From Christiangramia forsetii KT0803 (GTDB lineage Bacteria; Bacteroidota; Bacteroidia; Flavobacteriales; Flavobacteriaceae), in assembly GCF_000060345.1 (NCBI RefSeq), contig NC_008571.1:372001-436000 (forward strand): DNA of 64,000 bases, in the 5' to 3' direction. The notes beneath the pieces are model-generated. The model saw only the letters and a program-made list of their open reading frames with translations. It did no database searches and had not been told where the DNA came from. Shown in pieces: positions 33,391-42,011 of this stretch. Position numbers and translations under genes: made by a program. Within the stretch, counting starts at the first letter, position 1. Each line of letters opens with the position of its first letter.

Positions 33391-34368
33391 ATGAAGGTTA
33401 TTTCCCAAATAAAACTTCCCGTTGAGAAAGAGATGGATCTTTTCGAGAAAAAGTTCTTCGAATCCATGTCTTCCAAAGTTGCGCTTCTAAATCGTATTAC
33501 CCATTATATCGTAAACCGAAAAGGGAAGCAAATGCGGCCTATGTTTGTTTTCCTGGTTGCCAAAATGGTTTCCGAAGGGAGTGTAAACGAAAGAACCTAT
33601 CGTGGAGCATCAGTTATTGAACTTATACATACGGCAACCCTCGTCCACGATGATGTGGTAGATGATTCTAACCGAAGAAGAGGTTTTTTTAGCATAAATG
33701 CATTATGGAAAAATAAGATCGCAGTGCTGGTTGGAGACTATTTGCTTTCAAAAGGACTTTTACTCTCTATAGATAATAATGACTTCGATCTTTTAAAGAT
33801 CATATCGGTTGCGGTTAAAGAAATGAGTGAAGGGGAACTTCTTCAAATAGAAAAAGCCAGAAGGCTTGATATTACAGAGGCGGTTTATTACGATATTATA
33901 AGGCAGAAGACTGCTACCTTAATAGCAGCTTGTTGTAGCCTGGGAGCCGCTTCAGTTAAACCTGAAAGCAACGAAATTGCGAAAATGAGAAGATTTGGGG
34001 AGTTGATTGGGATGGCTTTTCAGATTAAAGATGATCTTTTTGACTATGGAACCCAAAAAATCGGGAAACCAACAGGAATAGATATTAAGGAACAAAAAAT
34101 GACTTTGCCTTTAATTTATGTTTTAAATAATGTATCTGAAAAGGAAAGAAACTGGGTGATTAATTCAGTTAAAAATCATAATAAGGATAGGGCACGGGTA
34201 AGAGAAGTGATAAATTTTGTGAGAGATAAAGGTGGTCTGGACTATGCTGTAAGTAGAATGAAAGAATTTCAGCGAGAAGCATTACTAATCCTGGAAGATT
34301 ACCCAAACTCATCTTACCGGGAAAGTCTTGAACTTATGGTGAATTACGTTATTGAAAGAAAGAAATAA
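33391..34368 (+). CDS. Polyprenyl diphosphate synthase (octaprenyl/heptaprenyl type)
   Basis: Trans-isoprenyl diphosphate synthase of 325 residues. The two aspartate-rich motifs are DDVVDDSNRRRG (about residue 88; DDxxD) and KDDLFDYG (about 213). GKQMRPMFV and the QKTATLIAACC segment are also typical. It elongates farnesyl diphosphate to the long side chain of menaquinone. The exact chain length cannot be read from the sequence. A TATATTTA box lies at about 33372-33379. The gene ends at a large terminator hairpin (34371-34508). Confidence 0.9.
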   Translation: MKVISQIKLPVEKEMDLFEKKFFESMSSKVALLNRITHYIVNRKGKQMRPMFVFLVAKMVSEGSVNERTYRGASVIELIHTATLVHDDVVDDSNRRRGFFSINALWKNKIAVLVGDYLLSKGLLLSIDNNDFDLLKIISVAVKEMSEGELLQIEKARRLDITEAVYYDIIRQKTATLIAACCSLGAASVKPESNEIAKMRRFGELIGMAFQIKDDLFDYGTQKIGKPTGIDIKEQKMTLPLIYVLNNVSEKERNWVINSVKNHNKDRARVREVINFVRDKGGLDYAVSRMKEFQREALLILEDYPNSSYRESLELMVNYVIERKK

Positions 34369-34370
34369 AA

Positions 34371-34508
34371 AGAAGCTGTCTCAAAAGTCACTTTTTCGTC
34401 AAGCTGAATTTATTTCAGCTTCTAAAATATATTGATCATCAATTTTTTAAGATCCTGAAATAAATTCAGGATGACGGCGGCGGCTACTTTCTAGACAGCT
34501 TCTTTTTT
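34371..34508. terminator. Terminator with a REP-like pair in its loop
   Basis: AGAAGCTGTCT (34371-34381) pairs with AGACAGCTTCT (34493-34503), flanked by A and T runs, so the stem can end transcription from both sides. Its 111-base loop is filled by two REP-like hairpins: CGTCAAGCTGAATTTATTTC (34398-34417) with AGCTTCT after it, and GATCCTGAAATAAATTCAGG followed by ATGACG (34451-34476). Confidence 0.75.
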
Positions 34509-34522
34509 GAAATCTACCTTAA

Positions 34523-34768
34523 TTAAGCAGCATCGTCTGTAGCTTCTTCACCATTCACATCATCTGTCTCGTGAATCTCTTCATCGATTTCTTCTCCTAC
34601 TTTTTTTGCTCCTTTTTTGATTTTTTCACCTGCCTCTTCTGCTCCGGCTTCGATGTCTTCACCAATTGCCTTTGCAGCTTCTTCAGTTTTCTCTTGCGTT
34701 GTTTCACGGCAAGAATAGATTGAAAGGCTGAAAATTGCAGCCATAATTAAAATTAATGCTTTTTTCAT
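34523..34768 (-). CDS. Small acidic lipoprotein (paralogue 1)
   Basis: Lipoprotein of 81 residues: MKKALILIMAAIFSLSIYSC is a signal with a lipobox cysteine at position 20. It is followed by a highly charged, glycine-spaced helical repeat (EDIEAGAEEAGEKIKKGAKK) and an acidic end. The frame extends to 34804, but the ATG at 34768 starts the signal sequence. No enzyme motif is visible. It resembles stress-related amphipathic-helix proteins of Bacteroidota. A close paralogue follows upstream on the same strand, pointing to tandem duplication. Confidence 0.75.
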   Translation of the reverse strand: MKKALILIMAAIFSLSIYSCRETTQEKTEEAAKAIGEDIEAGAEEAGEKIKKGAKKVGEEIDEEIHETDDVNGEEATDDAA

Positions 34769-34792
34769 TTTGAATATTTTAGGGGTTAAACT

Positions 34793-34819
34793 AAAAAAAG
34801 CCATTCAAAGAATGGCTTT
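34793..34819 (-). terminator. Terminator of the second small lipoprotein gene
   Basis: On the minus strand, AAAGCCATTC, a 3-base loop, GAATGGCTTT and a T run (complement of the A run at 34793-34799). It separates the two paralogous genes, so they may be transcribed separately. Confidence 0.85.
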
Positions 34820-34842
34820 AATTTTATTAAGAAAGAAAATGA

Positions 34843-35076
34843 TTACATATCATCATCTGCGTTCATATCGTCAGTTCCTTCTACTTCTTCTTCCATTTCG
34901 TTTCCTGCATTTTCAGCAGCGTTTTCTACTTCTTGACCAGCTTCTTCAGCAGAATCCTCGATGTCGTTACCCATTTCTTCTACGGCATCTTCGGTTTTTT
35001 CTTCAGTAGTTTCTCTACAAGAGTAGATTGAAAGAGACATTGTTGCAACAGCAAATAGTAAAAATAATTTTTTCAT
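34843..35076 (-). CDS. Small acidic lipoprotein (paralogue 2)
   Basis: Seventy-seven residues. MKKLFLLFAVATMSLSIYSC ends with the lipobox cysteine (position 20), followed by RETTEEKTEDAVEEM and an acidic helical tail with the repeating pattern 'E-x-A-x-E-A-G'. SIYSCRETT is shared exactly with the neighbouring paralogue. The function is unknown; the protein is very acidic and predicted to be anchored in a membrane. Confidence 0.75.
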   Translation of the reverse strand: MKKLFLLFAVATMSLSIYSCRETTEEKTEDAVEEMGNDIEDSAEEAGQEVENAAENAGNEMEEEVEGTDDMNADDDM

Positions 35077-35124
35077 TGTTAAAATGTTTAATTAGTTGAA
35101 GAAGCAAAGTTAAACAAATTTTAA

Positions 35125-35901
35125 TTATGCAAAAGGACTCTTTTCACTTAAATATTTCCAGTAACGTTTGGGGATATGTTGTACGTGAAGCCTCATGTTT
35201 ACTCGGCTTTTGATATTGGTAGAATCAAAATATTCTTTCCATAATTTCTGAAAGTAGATTTCTCCAAGATCAAAATATTCTGAATTTCCGCCGGAAATGC
35301 CCAAATCTTCAGGTAATTCTATCGAGACATATTCGGTTTTCGATAGATTATAATAAACTCCAAATTTTCTCTTTATATCATAGATCAACCATTTTTGATC
35401 TGCATACCTGCTTTTAAAATGGCTGGTAATTATTGGTAAAACATTAAAATCTGGTTCAATAATGGCAAAATAAATATCATCTTTTGTAAGTCTAAACCTT
35501 ACAAATGCTTCCATTCGGTGTTTTTCTCTGCCTACTTGTTTTGCTACATTGGCAATATACAATACACTAGGGTGGGAGAAATCATGGTCTACTTTTTCCT
35601 GGCTGGAAAAAATATACCTAATCATTTCATATAATCTAATTTCAACTCCTTTGGCTTCACTAAGAAAAGCCCACTTAATCCTTTTTAAACCCATTGAAGA
35701 GATTTTAGTTTTCAATGCTTTTTGTACCCGTATAGCCTTATTTTCTTCAGTAATTATAACTTCAGTATCGCTAAAGAGTTGGTTTTGATCTTCCCCTACT
35801 GGAATAATTTCTACTATAGTTATTTTTTGCTCGTAAGCAATGAAAACACAGGTTAGAAATCCTGTAAAACTACCATCATATTGCAAGACTTTATCATTCA
35901 T
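35125..35901 (-). CDS. TIGR03915/DUF4130 family putative DNA repair protein
   Basis: 258 residues. The beginning (LQYDGSFTGFLTCVFIAYE) and the middle (KQVGREKHRMEAFVRFR and IIEPDFNVLPIITSHFKSRY) match the TIGR03915 family (DUF4130), which always pairs with a TIGR03916 radical-SAM protein; here that partner lies immediately upstream with a one-base overlap. The pair is proposed to act in DNA modification or repair. Some members are fused to uracil-DNA glycosylase domains, but this one is not. Confidence 0.88.
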   Translation of the reverse strand: MNDKVLQYDGSFTGFLTCVFIAYEQKITIVEIIPVGEDQNQLFSDTEVIITEENKAIRVQKALKTKISSMGLKRIKWAFLSEAKGVEIRLYEMIRYIFSSQEKVDHDFSHPSVLYIANVAKQVGREKHRMEAFVRFRLTKDDIYFAIIEPDFNVLPIITSHFKSRYADQKWLIYDIKRKFGVYYNLSKTEYVSIELPEDLGISGGNSEYFDLGEIYFQKLWKEYFDSTNIKSRVNMRLHVQHIPKRYWKYLSEKSPFA

Positions 35902-37160
35902 TAGAAGATACTTAATTGAGTGCCTATATCTTTTCTGAATTTACTTTGGGAATTTTGAAGAATTATAGATTTTAAGTTTTCACTGGAGACTTCTTTAAGC
36001 TCCTTTTCCCGGGAATCACAAATGATAAAATATTTCGCTCTATTCATGGCGATCCCTATTTTCTTTAAATGATCCCAGTTTAGTTTTCTAAATTTTCTCG
36101 CATTGATAATTTTATTCACCGATTTTAATCCAATACCAGGAATTCTTAACAGTAGTCGTTTTTCTACTTTATTTATATCTACCGGAAATAAATGGCGATT
36201 TCTCAAAGCCCAGCTTAGCTTAGGATCTATTTCCATATCCAGGAATTTAAATTCATCATTTAACAACTCTCTAATATCAAAACCGTAGAACCGCATGAGC
36301 CAATCTGTTTGATAAAGTCTGTTTTCACGGAGCATTGGAACCTGGGAATTGAGAGCAGGAAGTCTGGGATCATTGCTTATTGGAACATATCCTGAATAAT
36401 AGACCCGTTTCATATTATAATTCTTATAAAAGAATGCCGAAGAATACATGATATCACGATCACTTTCTCCTGTAGCTCCAATGATCATTTGGGTACTCTG
36501 TCCCGCTGGAGCATATTTTGGAGTGCTTTTTATAAGTTTTGATTCCTGTTTGTATTGAATGATTTCATTTTTAACCTTTTTCATAGGCTTCATAAAATCT
36601 TCATGATTTTTCTCTGGTGCTAATAGTTTTAAACCTGATTTTGTAGGGATTTCAATATTTACACTTAACCGATCTGCATATAATCCTGCTTCACGCATAA
36701 GTTCATCACTGGCACCAGGTATACTTTTAAGGTGTATATATCCGTTGAAGTTTTCTTCTTCCCTTAACTTTTTAGCGACTCTTATTAGCCGTTCCATAGT
36801 GTGATCTGCACTTTTGAAAATTCCGGAACTAAGAAACAAGCCTTCGATATAGTTACGACGATAAAAGCTAATGGTAAGATCTACCACTTCCTGAACTTTA
36901 AAAGCAGCTCTCTTTATATCGTTACTTCTTCGTGTCACACAATAAGCACAGTCGAAGATACAATGATTAGTAAGTAGAATTTTTAGCAGCGATACACAGC
37001 GGCCATCTTCTGTATAGGAATGACAAATACCCATCCCTGAAGAATCCCCAAGTGCCTTAGAAGTATTTTTTCTTTTACTTCCGCTGCTAGAGCAGGAGAC
37101 ATCATATTTAGCTGCATCGGCTAGAATGCTAAGCTTTTCCTTTATTCGGTCAAAGTCCAT
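35901..37160 (-). CDS. Putative DNA modification/repair radical-SAM protein (TIGR03916)
   Basis: 419 residues with the radical-SAM cluster motif in TNHCIFDCAYCVTRRSND and SCSSSGSKR near the N terminus. A C-terminal helix-hairpin-helix-like part (LLLRIPGIGLKSVNKIINAR, about residue 335) suggests nucleic-acid binding. It matches the TIGR03916 family, the fixed partner of the DUF4130 protein encoded next. The substrate is unknown. The gene reads divergently from nothing nearby and has a 90-base gap to the sulfatase gene. Confidence 0.88.
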   Translation of the reverse strand: MDFDRIKEKLSILADAAKYDVSCSSSGSKRKNTSKALGDSSGMGICHSYTEDGRCVSLLKILLTNHCIFDCAYCVTRRSNDIKRAAFKVQEVVDLTISFYRRNYIEGLFLSSGIFKSADHTMERLIRVAKKLREEENFNGYIHLKSIPGASDELMREAGLYADRLSVNIEIPTKSGLKLLAPEKNHEDFMKPMKKVKNEIIQYKQESKLIKSTPKYAPAGQSTQMIIGATGESDRDIMYSSAFFYKNYNMKRVYYSGYVPISNDPRLPALNSQVPMLRENRLYQTDWLMRFYGFDIRELLNDEFKFLDMEIDPKLSWALRNRHLFPVDINKVEKRLLLRIPGIGLKSVNKIINARKFRKLNWDHLKKIGIAMNRAKYFIICDSREKELKEVSSENLKSIILQNSQSKFRKDIGTQLSIF

Positions 37161-37249
37161 AGAATTGGAATTTTTCCAAAATTAGGAAAAATTCCAATTA
37201 GTGAATAAAATTTCAGATTAAGTTTTGACGCTAATCATTAAAAAAAGGC

Positions 37250-38950
37250 CTAATTCAAACTTAGGTTTTTCTCTTGTGGATACGTCTCTGGATCTTCTCC
37301 AGCCAGACGGGCAAAATTTCTATATACCTGTTCTACCTTTTCCTTTGGGGTAGTTTTAAATTCTTCTTCTGTAACCTCATATTTTTTCTGAAGAGATTTT
37401 AATTTTTCATGAAGATTTTTCTGAATTTCTTCGTACTCCACACTACCATATAGATTAATCTCTTCTTTAGGATCTTCTTTCAAGTCATATAATTCCCAGG
37501 TATCGATATCATCATAGAAATGGATCAATTTATAACGCTCTGTTCTTACACCATAATGACGCTTTACCATGTGGAAGGCCGGGAAATCATAATAGTGGTA
37601 ATACACAGCATCTCTAAAGTTCCCGTCTGGATTATTTCCGCTTAATAAAGGTCGAAGTGATTTTCCCTGCATAGATTCTGGAATCTCAGCACCGGCAAAA
37701 TCTAAAAAAGTAGGTGCAAAATCGAGGTTTTGAGTTAAGGCATCTATAGTAGTTCCTTTTTTGATGCCTTTAGGATATTGGATTAATAAAGGCATGGCTA
37801 GAGATTCTTCGTACATAAAACGTTTGTCAAACATTCCTTTTTCTCCCAGATAAAATCCCTGGTCTGTAGTATAAACGATAATTGTATTTTCGGTAAGTCC
37901 CTGTTCTTCCAGGTAATCAAGAATTTTTCCTACACCTTCATCAACGGCAGCAACTGTACCCATGTAGTCTCTCAAATAGCGTTGACCCTTCCATTCGGCC
38001 AGGTCTTTACCGGTTAAGTTAGCATCATGAAAGGCGTCATTTTTCGGTCTATAAGCATCATTCCACGCGATACGTTGTTCCTTGCTCATCCTGTTAAAAT
38101 CTGTTTTCCAGGGATTATGTCTAAGAGAGTCACTCCCTTTAGAAATGGTCATTTTTAGATCATGACCTTCATACATATCTTCATAAATAGTTTGAAGTTG
38201 TTCTTGTGCAGCAACCTGGTTTTCATGTTTAGAGAAATAAGTATCTGGCAACGTAAATGTAATGGAATCATAAGTGTTGATATGTCTCAAAGGAGGCATC
38301 CAATTACGGTGCGGTGCCTTATGGTGAACCATTAAGAAAAAGGGTTCATCCTTTTTTCTCTTTTTCTCCAAATATTCTATTCCCATATCGGTTATTATAT
38401 CTGTAGCATATCCATTAACGATAGAAGTATCGTTTTTATGAATAAATTCAGGGTTGTAATAATTTCCCTGATCCTTAAGAATATTCCAATAATCAAAACC
38501 CTGTGGCTTTCCATGCAAATGCCATTTCCCTACAATTGCAGTTTGATAGCCTGCTTTTTTTAAATACTTAGGCAAAGTTGGTTGAGAACCGTCAAAGGTT
38601 TCACCATTCATTCTAAAACCATTAATGTGGCTAAACTTACCTGTAAGTATTACTGCCCTGCTGGGTCCGCAAATAGAATTAGTACAAAAATTATTTAAAA
38701 ATTTGGCACCATTATTTGCAATCCTGTCAATATTTGGAGTGGGAGCTTTTTGGCTAACAGGATGGCCATATGCACTTATTGCCTGAGCAGCATGATCGTC
38801 GGTCATAATAAAAACAATATTTGGTCTTTTGGCTTCAGACTCTTTATCGTTGGTGTTCTTATTTTTTTTCTCGCTACAACTGCCGAGCAGAAAAGACAAA
38901 ATTAGAAGGAAAAGAAAATTATACTTTTTCAAATTGGAAGATTTCTGCAT
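37250..38950 (-). CDS. S1-family sulfatase lipoprotein
   Basis: Sulfatase of 566 residues with a lipoprotein signal (LLGSC near residue 25). IVFIMTDDHAAQAISAYG holds the metal-binding aspartates. The formylglycine signature C-x-P-S-R is present as CGPSRA at C94, and KWHLHG and TTDQGFYLGEKGMFDKR are further active-site regions. It removes sulfate esters from a polysaccharide. It is divergent from the membrane regulator at 39043, sharing a 92-base promoter region with it, so it probably belongs to the polysaccharide locus. The target sugar is not evident. Confidence 0.88.
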   Translation of the reverse strand: MQKSSNLKKYNFLFLLILSFLLGSCSEKKNKNTNDKESEAKRPNIVFIMTDDHAAQAISAYGHPVSQKAPTPNIDRIANNGAKFLNNFCTNSICGPSRAVILTGKFSHINGFRMNGETFDGSQPTLPKYLKKAGYQTAIVGKWHLHGKPQGFDYWNILKDQGNYYNPEFIHKNDTSIVNGYATDIITDMGIEYLEKKRKKDEPFFLMVHHKAPHRNWMPPLRHINTYDSITFTLPDTYFSKHENQVAAQEQLQTIYEDMYEGHDLKMTISKGSDSLRHNPWKTDFNRMSKEQRIAWNDAYRPKNDAFHDANLTGKDLAEWKGQRYLRDYMGTVAAVDEGVGKILDYLEEQGLTENTIIVYTTDQGFYLGEKGMFDKRFMYEESLAMPLLIQYPKGIKKGTTIDALTQNLDFAPTFLDFAGAEIPESMQGKSLRPLLSGNNPDGNFRDAVYYHYYDFPAFHMVKRHYGVRTERYKLIHFYDDIDTWELYDLKEDPKEEINLYGSVEYEEIQKNLHEKLKSLQKKYEVTEEEFKTTPKEKVEQVYRNFARLAGEDPETYPQEKNLSLN

Positions 38951-39042
38951 GATAATTTATTTTGAACATGGAAATTACGAAAGTTTTCCTTGAAAATTAT
39001 TACTTTTCACCTGCTCAATGACTGCACAAACCTATATACAGG

Positions 39043-41784
39043 ATGAAAAAAAATATTCTTAAATACCTGATATTATTAGTATTGACAATAAATAGCACTT
39101 ATTCTCAGGAACTGGTACCACCCATACAAAATTATTCTCCTGCTGAATATCCTGGCGCCAGTCAAAATTGGGATATCGCACTGGATGAAAAAGGTGTTGT
39201 CTATACTGCCAACAACCGGGGCTTGCTGGTTTTTGATGGTTTAAGCTGGGAATTATTCCCCTTGCAAAGTCAATCAATAATAAGATCTGTCTATCCTCAT
39301 GAGGGCAGGATTTACACGGGTTCTTACAAGGAGTTTGGTTATTGGGAAACTCAGGTAGATGGTAAAATGGTTTATAACTCTCTTTCTCCCTTAATGTCTG
39401 ATTTCGATATGCAGAGTGATGAATTCTGGGAAATAATCGCTTATAAAAAGGCAATATTTTTTCGGTCTTTCGGGGCGGTTTATAAGTATGAAGATAATAA
39501 GGTGTCTAAGGTTCATGATATTGTATCTACTTCTTTAGGAGTTTTTCAGGATAAATTAATAATGGCTCCAAGAAAAGATGGGTTGGTATATTTTGATGCT
39601 AATGAGGAGATTGTGGCTTTAGAAGGTAACCAGGGTATTCTAAACGAAGTCAATATTGTAGATATTGAAGCTAAAGGAGATACTTTGTTTATTGGAGGAA
39701 AGGAATCTCTTTACACTTATTATGATGGAAAATTTTCACTTTTTTGGGACAATAGGCTTAATGACCTATTGGAAAAATCAGAATTGAATCATGTAATTTC
39801 AGTTTCAGATAAAGAGATCGTTTTAGGTACTATAAAAAATGGGATAATTAATTATAATATAGATACCGGAGAATTTCAGGTTTTTAATAGAACATCCGGC
39901 TTACAGAATAATACAGTTTTGGGGATGAGTTATGATCGGGGGCGATTATGGTTAGCATTAGATAAAGGTGTTGATATGATGAACCTGAAAGCACCTATAA
40001 TTTTTTATACGGATAATACCGGTGAATTAGGGGCAGTTTATGATATACAGAAATATCAGGAGAAATACTACCTGGCTAGTAATACTGGTATTTACAGCTT
40101 TTTTGATGGCACATTAAAATTAATAGATAATGCTGAAGATCATACCTGGAATCTGGAAGTTATAGACGATGTTTTATATGCGAATCATAACACAGGTATC
40201 TATAAAATTGTAGACAGTAAATTTATCTCCATAGAATCCAGAACTGGTAGTTTTAGTATTGAGAAAGTAAATGAGGAGGCTAATAAATTATTGATTTCAA
40301 GCTATACGGGAATTAGTTTGTATGATAAAAAGGATAATGAAATCAGGGAGTTAGGTGCTATTAATTTTCCGGTAAAGAATATTATTCTAGATGGGGAATC
40401 AATTATATGGGCGGCTCATCCTTATGAAGGTATTTATAAGGTTTTTCATGACAATTTCAAGGATTTGGAAGTGAAAAAAATACAGGCGCTAGGTGGAAAA
40501 GCAAATTTTAATCCTAAGCTCTATGAGTTGAATAAGCAGATTGTCATTTATGTGAATGACAAGTGGTTTAAATACAATCCTTTTCAGGATGATTTTGAAA
40601 ATTTTAATGAGCTGAATGTTTTCGGTAATTCACAACTAATTTTTGAAGAAAATGCCGATTATGTTTTCGCTAATTCTGAGAACGGATCTATTATCATTAC
40701 AGATTTAAAAGACAATAAAATTGTTATTTCATCAGAAAGATTGAATAACAGGCTTGTAAGGTCTAATGAGAATTTTATCAAAGAAAATGATTCCATTTTT
40801 TATATAACTCTAAACGATGGATTTGCCAGGTTGAATCTTAACCGATTAAAAGCTGAAGATGCGAATCAATGGATAAGCACTCCTTATCTAAAGGAATTTT
40901 CAGATGAATTGCAACGCTATCCACTTTCTGAATCACCGGTTATTCCTTATAAAACTTCAAGGAGCATTACGTTAAAGGCGGGGTTACCTGTTTCTGAAGC
41001 TACCGGGTTAAAATATAGCCTGCAAGGAGAGGAAGTTTTAAATGGTTCATTCAAAGATGGAGTATTAAATTTTAGAAATCTAAAGCATGGTGATTATGAA
41101 TTAGAATTAAACGCAGCTGGGAGTAATAAAGAGAATGCTTCAACAAAAAAATTCTTTTTTAGTATTGCTCCACCATGGTATTTTTCTGTCTGGATGAAAA
41201 CTGTCTATGTTTTATTATTTATAAGTACTATCATTTTTATTTACTGGCTGAATAAAAAAAAGCTTAGAAAGCATCAGTTGGAACTTGAAGACAAATTTGA
41301 AAAGGAGCATTCCGAAAGGTTAAATAGAATAGAGAAGGAGCGCCTAATGAATGAAATTGACCTGAAAAGGAAAGAATTGGCCAATACAACAATGATGGCT
41401 GCAAAAAAGAACGAAGTTCTCATGGAGATCCAGGGTGAGCTAAATAAGGATAAAAGTAAGTTTTCAAATCAGTTTCGATTAAAGCATATAATGAACAAAA
41501 TTAATAATGCGGTAAAGAATAAGGATGAGTGGAAAGTATTTGAAACTAACTTCAATGAGGTTCATGAAGACTTTTTTAAGGATGTTTTGGAGAGATTTCC
41601 AAAACTTACGAGTAAAGATCTAAAGCTTTGTTCCTATCTTAAAATGAATCTGAGTTCAAAAGAAATAGCTCCGTTAATGGGAATTTCAGTTCGGGGAGTG
41701 GAAGTTCACCGATATAGATTACGAAAAAAGATGGACTTGGAAAGTGATGTGAATTTGACAAAATTTCTTATAAAAAATTTTTAA
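39043..41784 (+). CDS. Membrane-bound sensor with propeller, Y_Y_Y domain and LuxR-type HTH
   Basis: One-component regulator of 913 residues. A signal peptide (1-22) is followed by a propeller-like periplasmic sensor (to about 620; GVVYTANNRGLLVFDGLSWE is a typical blade). Next come a Y_Y_Y-type beta domain (about 625-705) and one membrane segment (about 712-733, VYVLLFISTIIFIYW). A coiled coil (about 740-800) leads to a LuxR-type helix-turn-helix (about 852-900, MNLSSKEIAPLMGISVRGVE). There is no histidine kinase, so it resembles a hybrid two-component sensor that lost its kinase. It lies directly before SusC/SusD, so it most likely senses the glycan and switches the locus on. Confidence 0.88.
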   Translation: MKKNILKYLILLVLTINSTYSQELVPPIQNYSPAEYPGASQNWDIALDEKGVVYTANNRGLLVFDGLSWELFPLQSQSIIRSVYPHEGRIYTGSYKEFGYWETQVDGKMVYNSLSPLMSDFDMQSDEFWEIIAYKKAIFFRSFGAVYKYEDNKVSKVHDIVSTSLGVFQDKLIMAPRKDGLVYFDANEEIVALEGNQGILNEVNIVDIEAKGDTLFIGGKESLYTYYDGKFSLFWDNRLNDLLEKSELNHVISVSDKEIVLGTIKNGIINYNIDTGEFQVFNRTSGLQNNTVLGMSYDRGRLWLALDKGVDMMNLKAPIIFYTDNTGELGAVYDIQKYQEKYYLASNTGIYSFFDGTLKLIDNAEDHTWNLEVIDDVLYANHNTGIYKIVDSKFISIESRTGSFSIEKVNEEANKLLISSYTGISLYDKKDNEIRELGAINFPVKNIILDGESIIWAAHPYEGIYKVFHDNFKDLEVKKIQALGGKANFNPKLYELNKQIVIYVNDKWFKYNPFQDDFENFNELNVFGNSQLIFEENADYVFANSENGSIIITDLKDNKIVISSERLNNRLVRSNENFIKENDSIFYITLNDGFARLNLNRLKAEDANQWISTPYLKEFSDELQRYPLSESPVIPYKTSRSITLKAGLPVSEATGLKYSLQGEEVLNGSFKDGVLNFRNLKHGDYELELNAAGSNKENASTKKFFFSIAPPWYFSVWMKTVYVLLFISTIIFIYWLNKKKLRKHQLELEDKFEKEHSERLNRIEKERLMNEIDLKRKELANTTMMAAKKNEVLMEIQGELNKDKSKFSNQFRLKHIMNKINNAVKNKDEWKVFETNFNEVHEDFFKDVLERFPKLTSKDLKLCSYLKMNLSSKEIAPLMGISVRGVEVHRYRLRKKMDLESDVNLTKFLIKNF

Positions 41785-42011
41785 ACTCTTAATTCAATAG
41801 TGAAATATTCCTAAAATTTACCACAACATTAGTACATCATATATATTATTTACAGCACAAAATATACTTCATTAGTTGTTTAAATACTTGATATACAGGT
41901 TTTTATTGATTAAATTAGTTTGATGTAGTAGTTGTGTACTACAACGATTGCGTTAAGATTACGTTACAGCGTATCTTTCTAATACAAATCAAGCAAAAAC
42001 ATCTAACGAGT

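Noticed and set aside
41928-41942. Operator for the polysaccharide regulator (GTAGT-TGTGT-ACTAC)
   Set aside because: A 5-base inverted repeat is too short to be distinguished from chance; kept only as a remark in the SusC entry.
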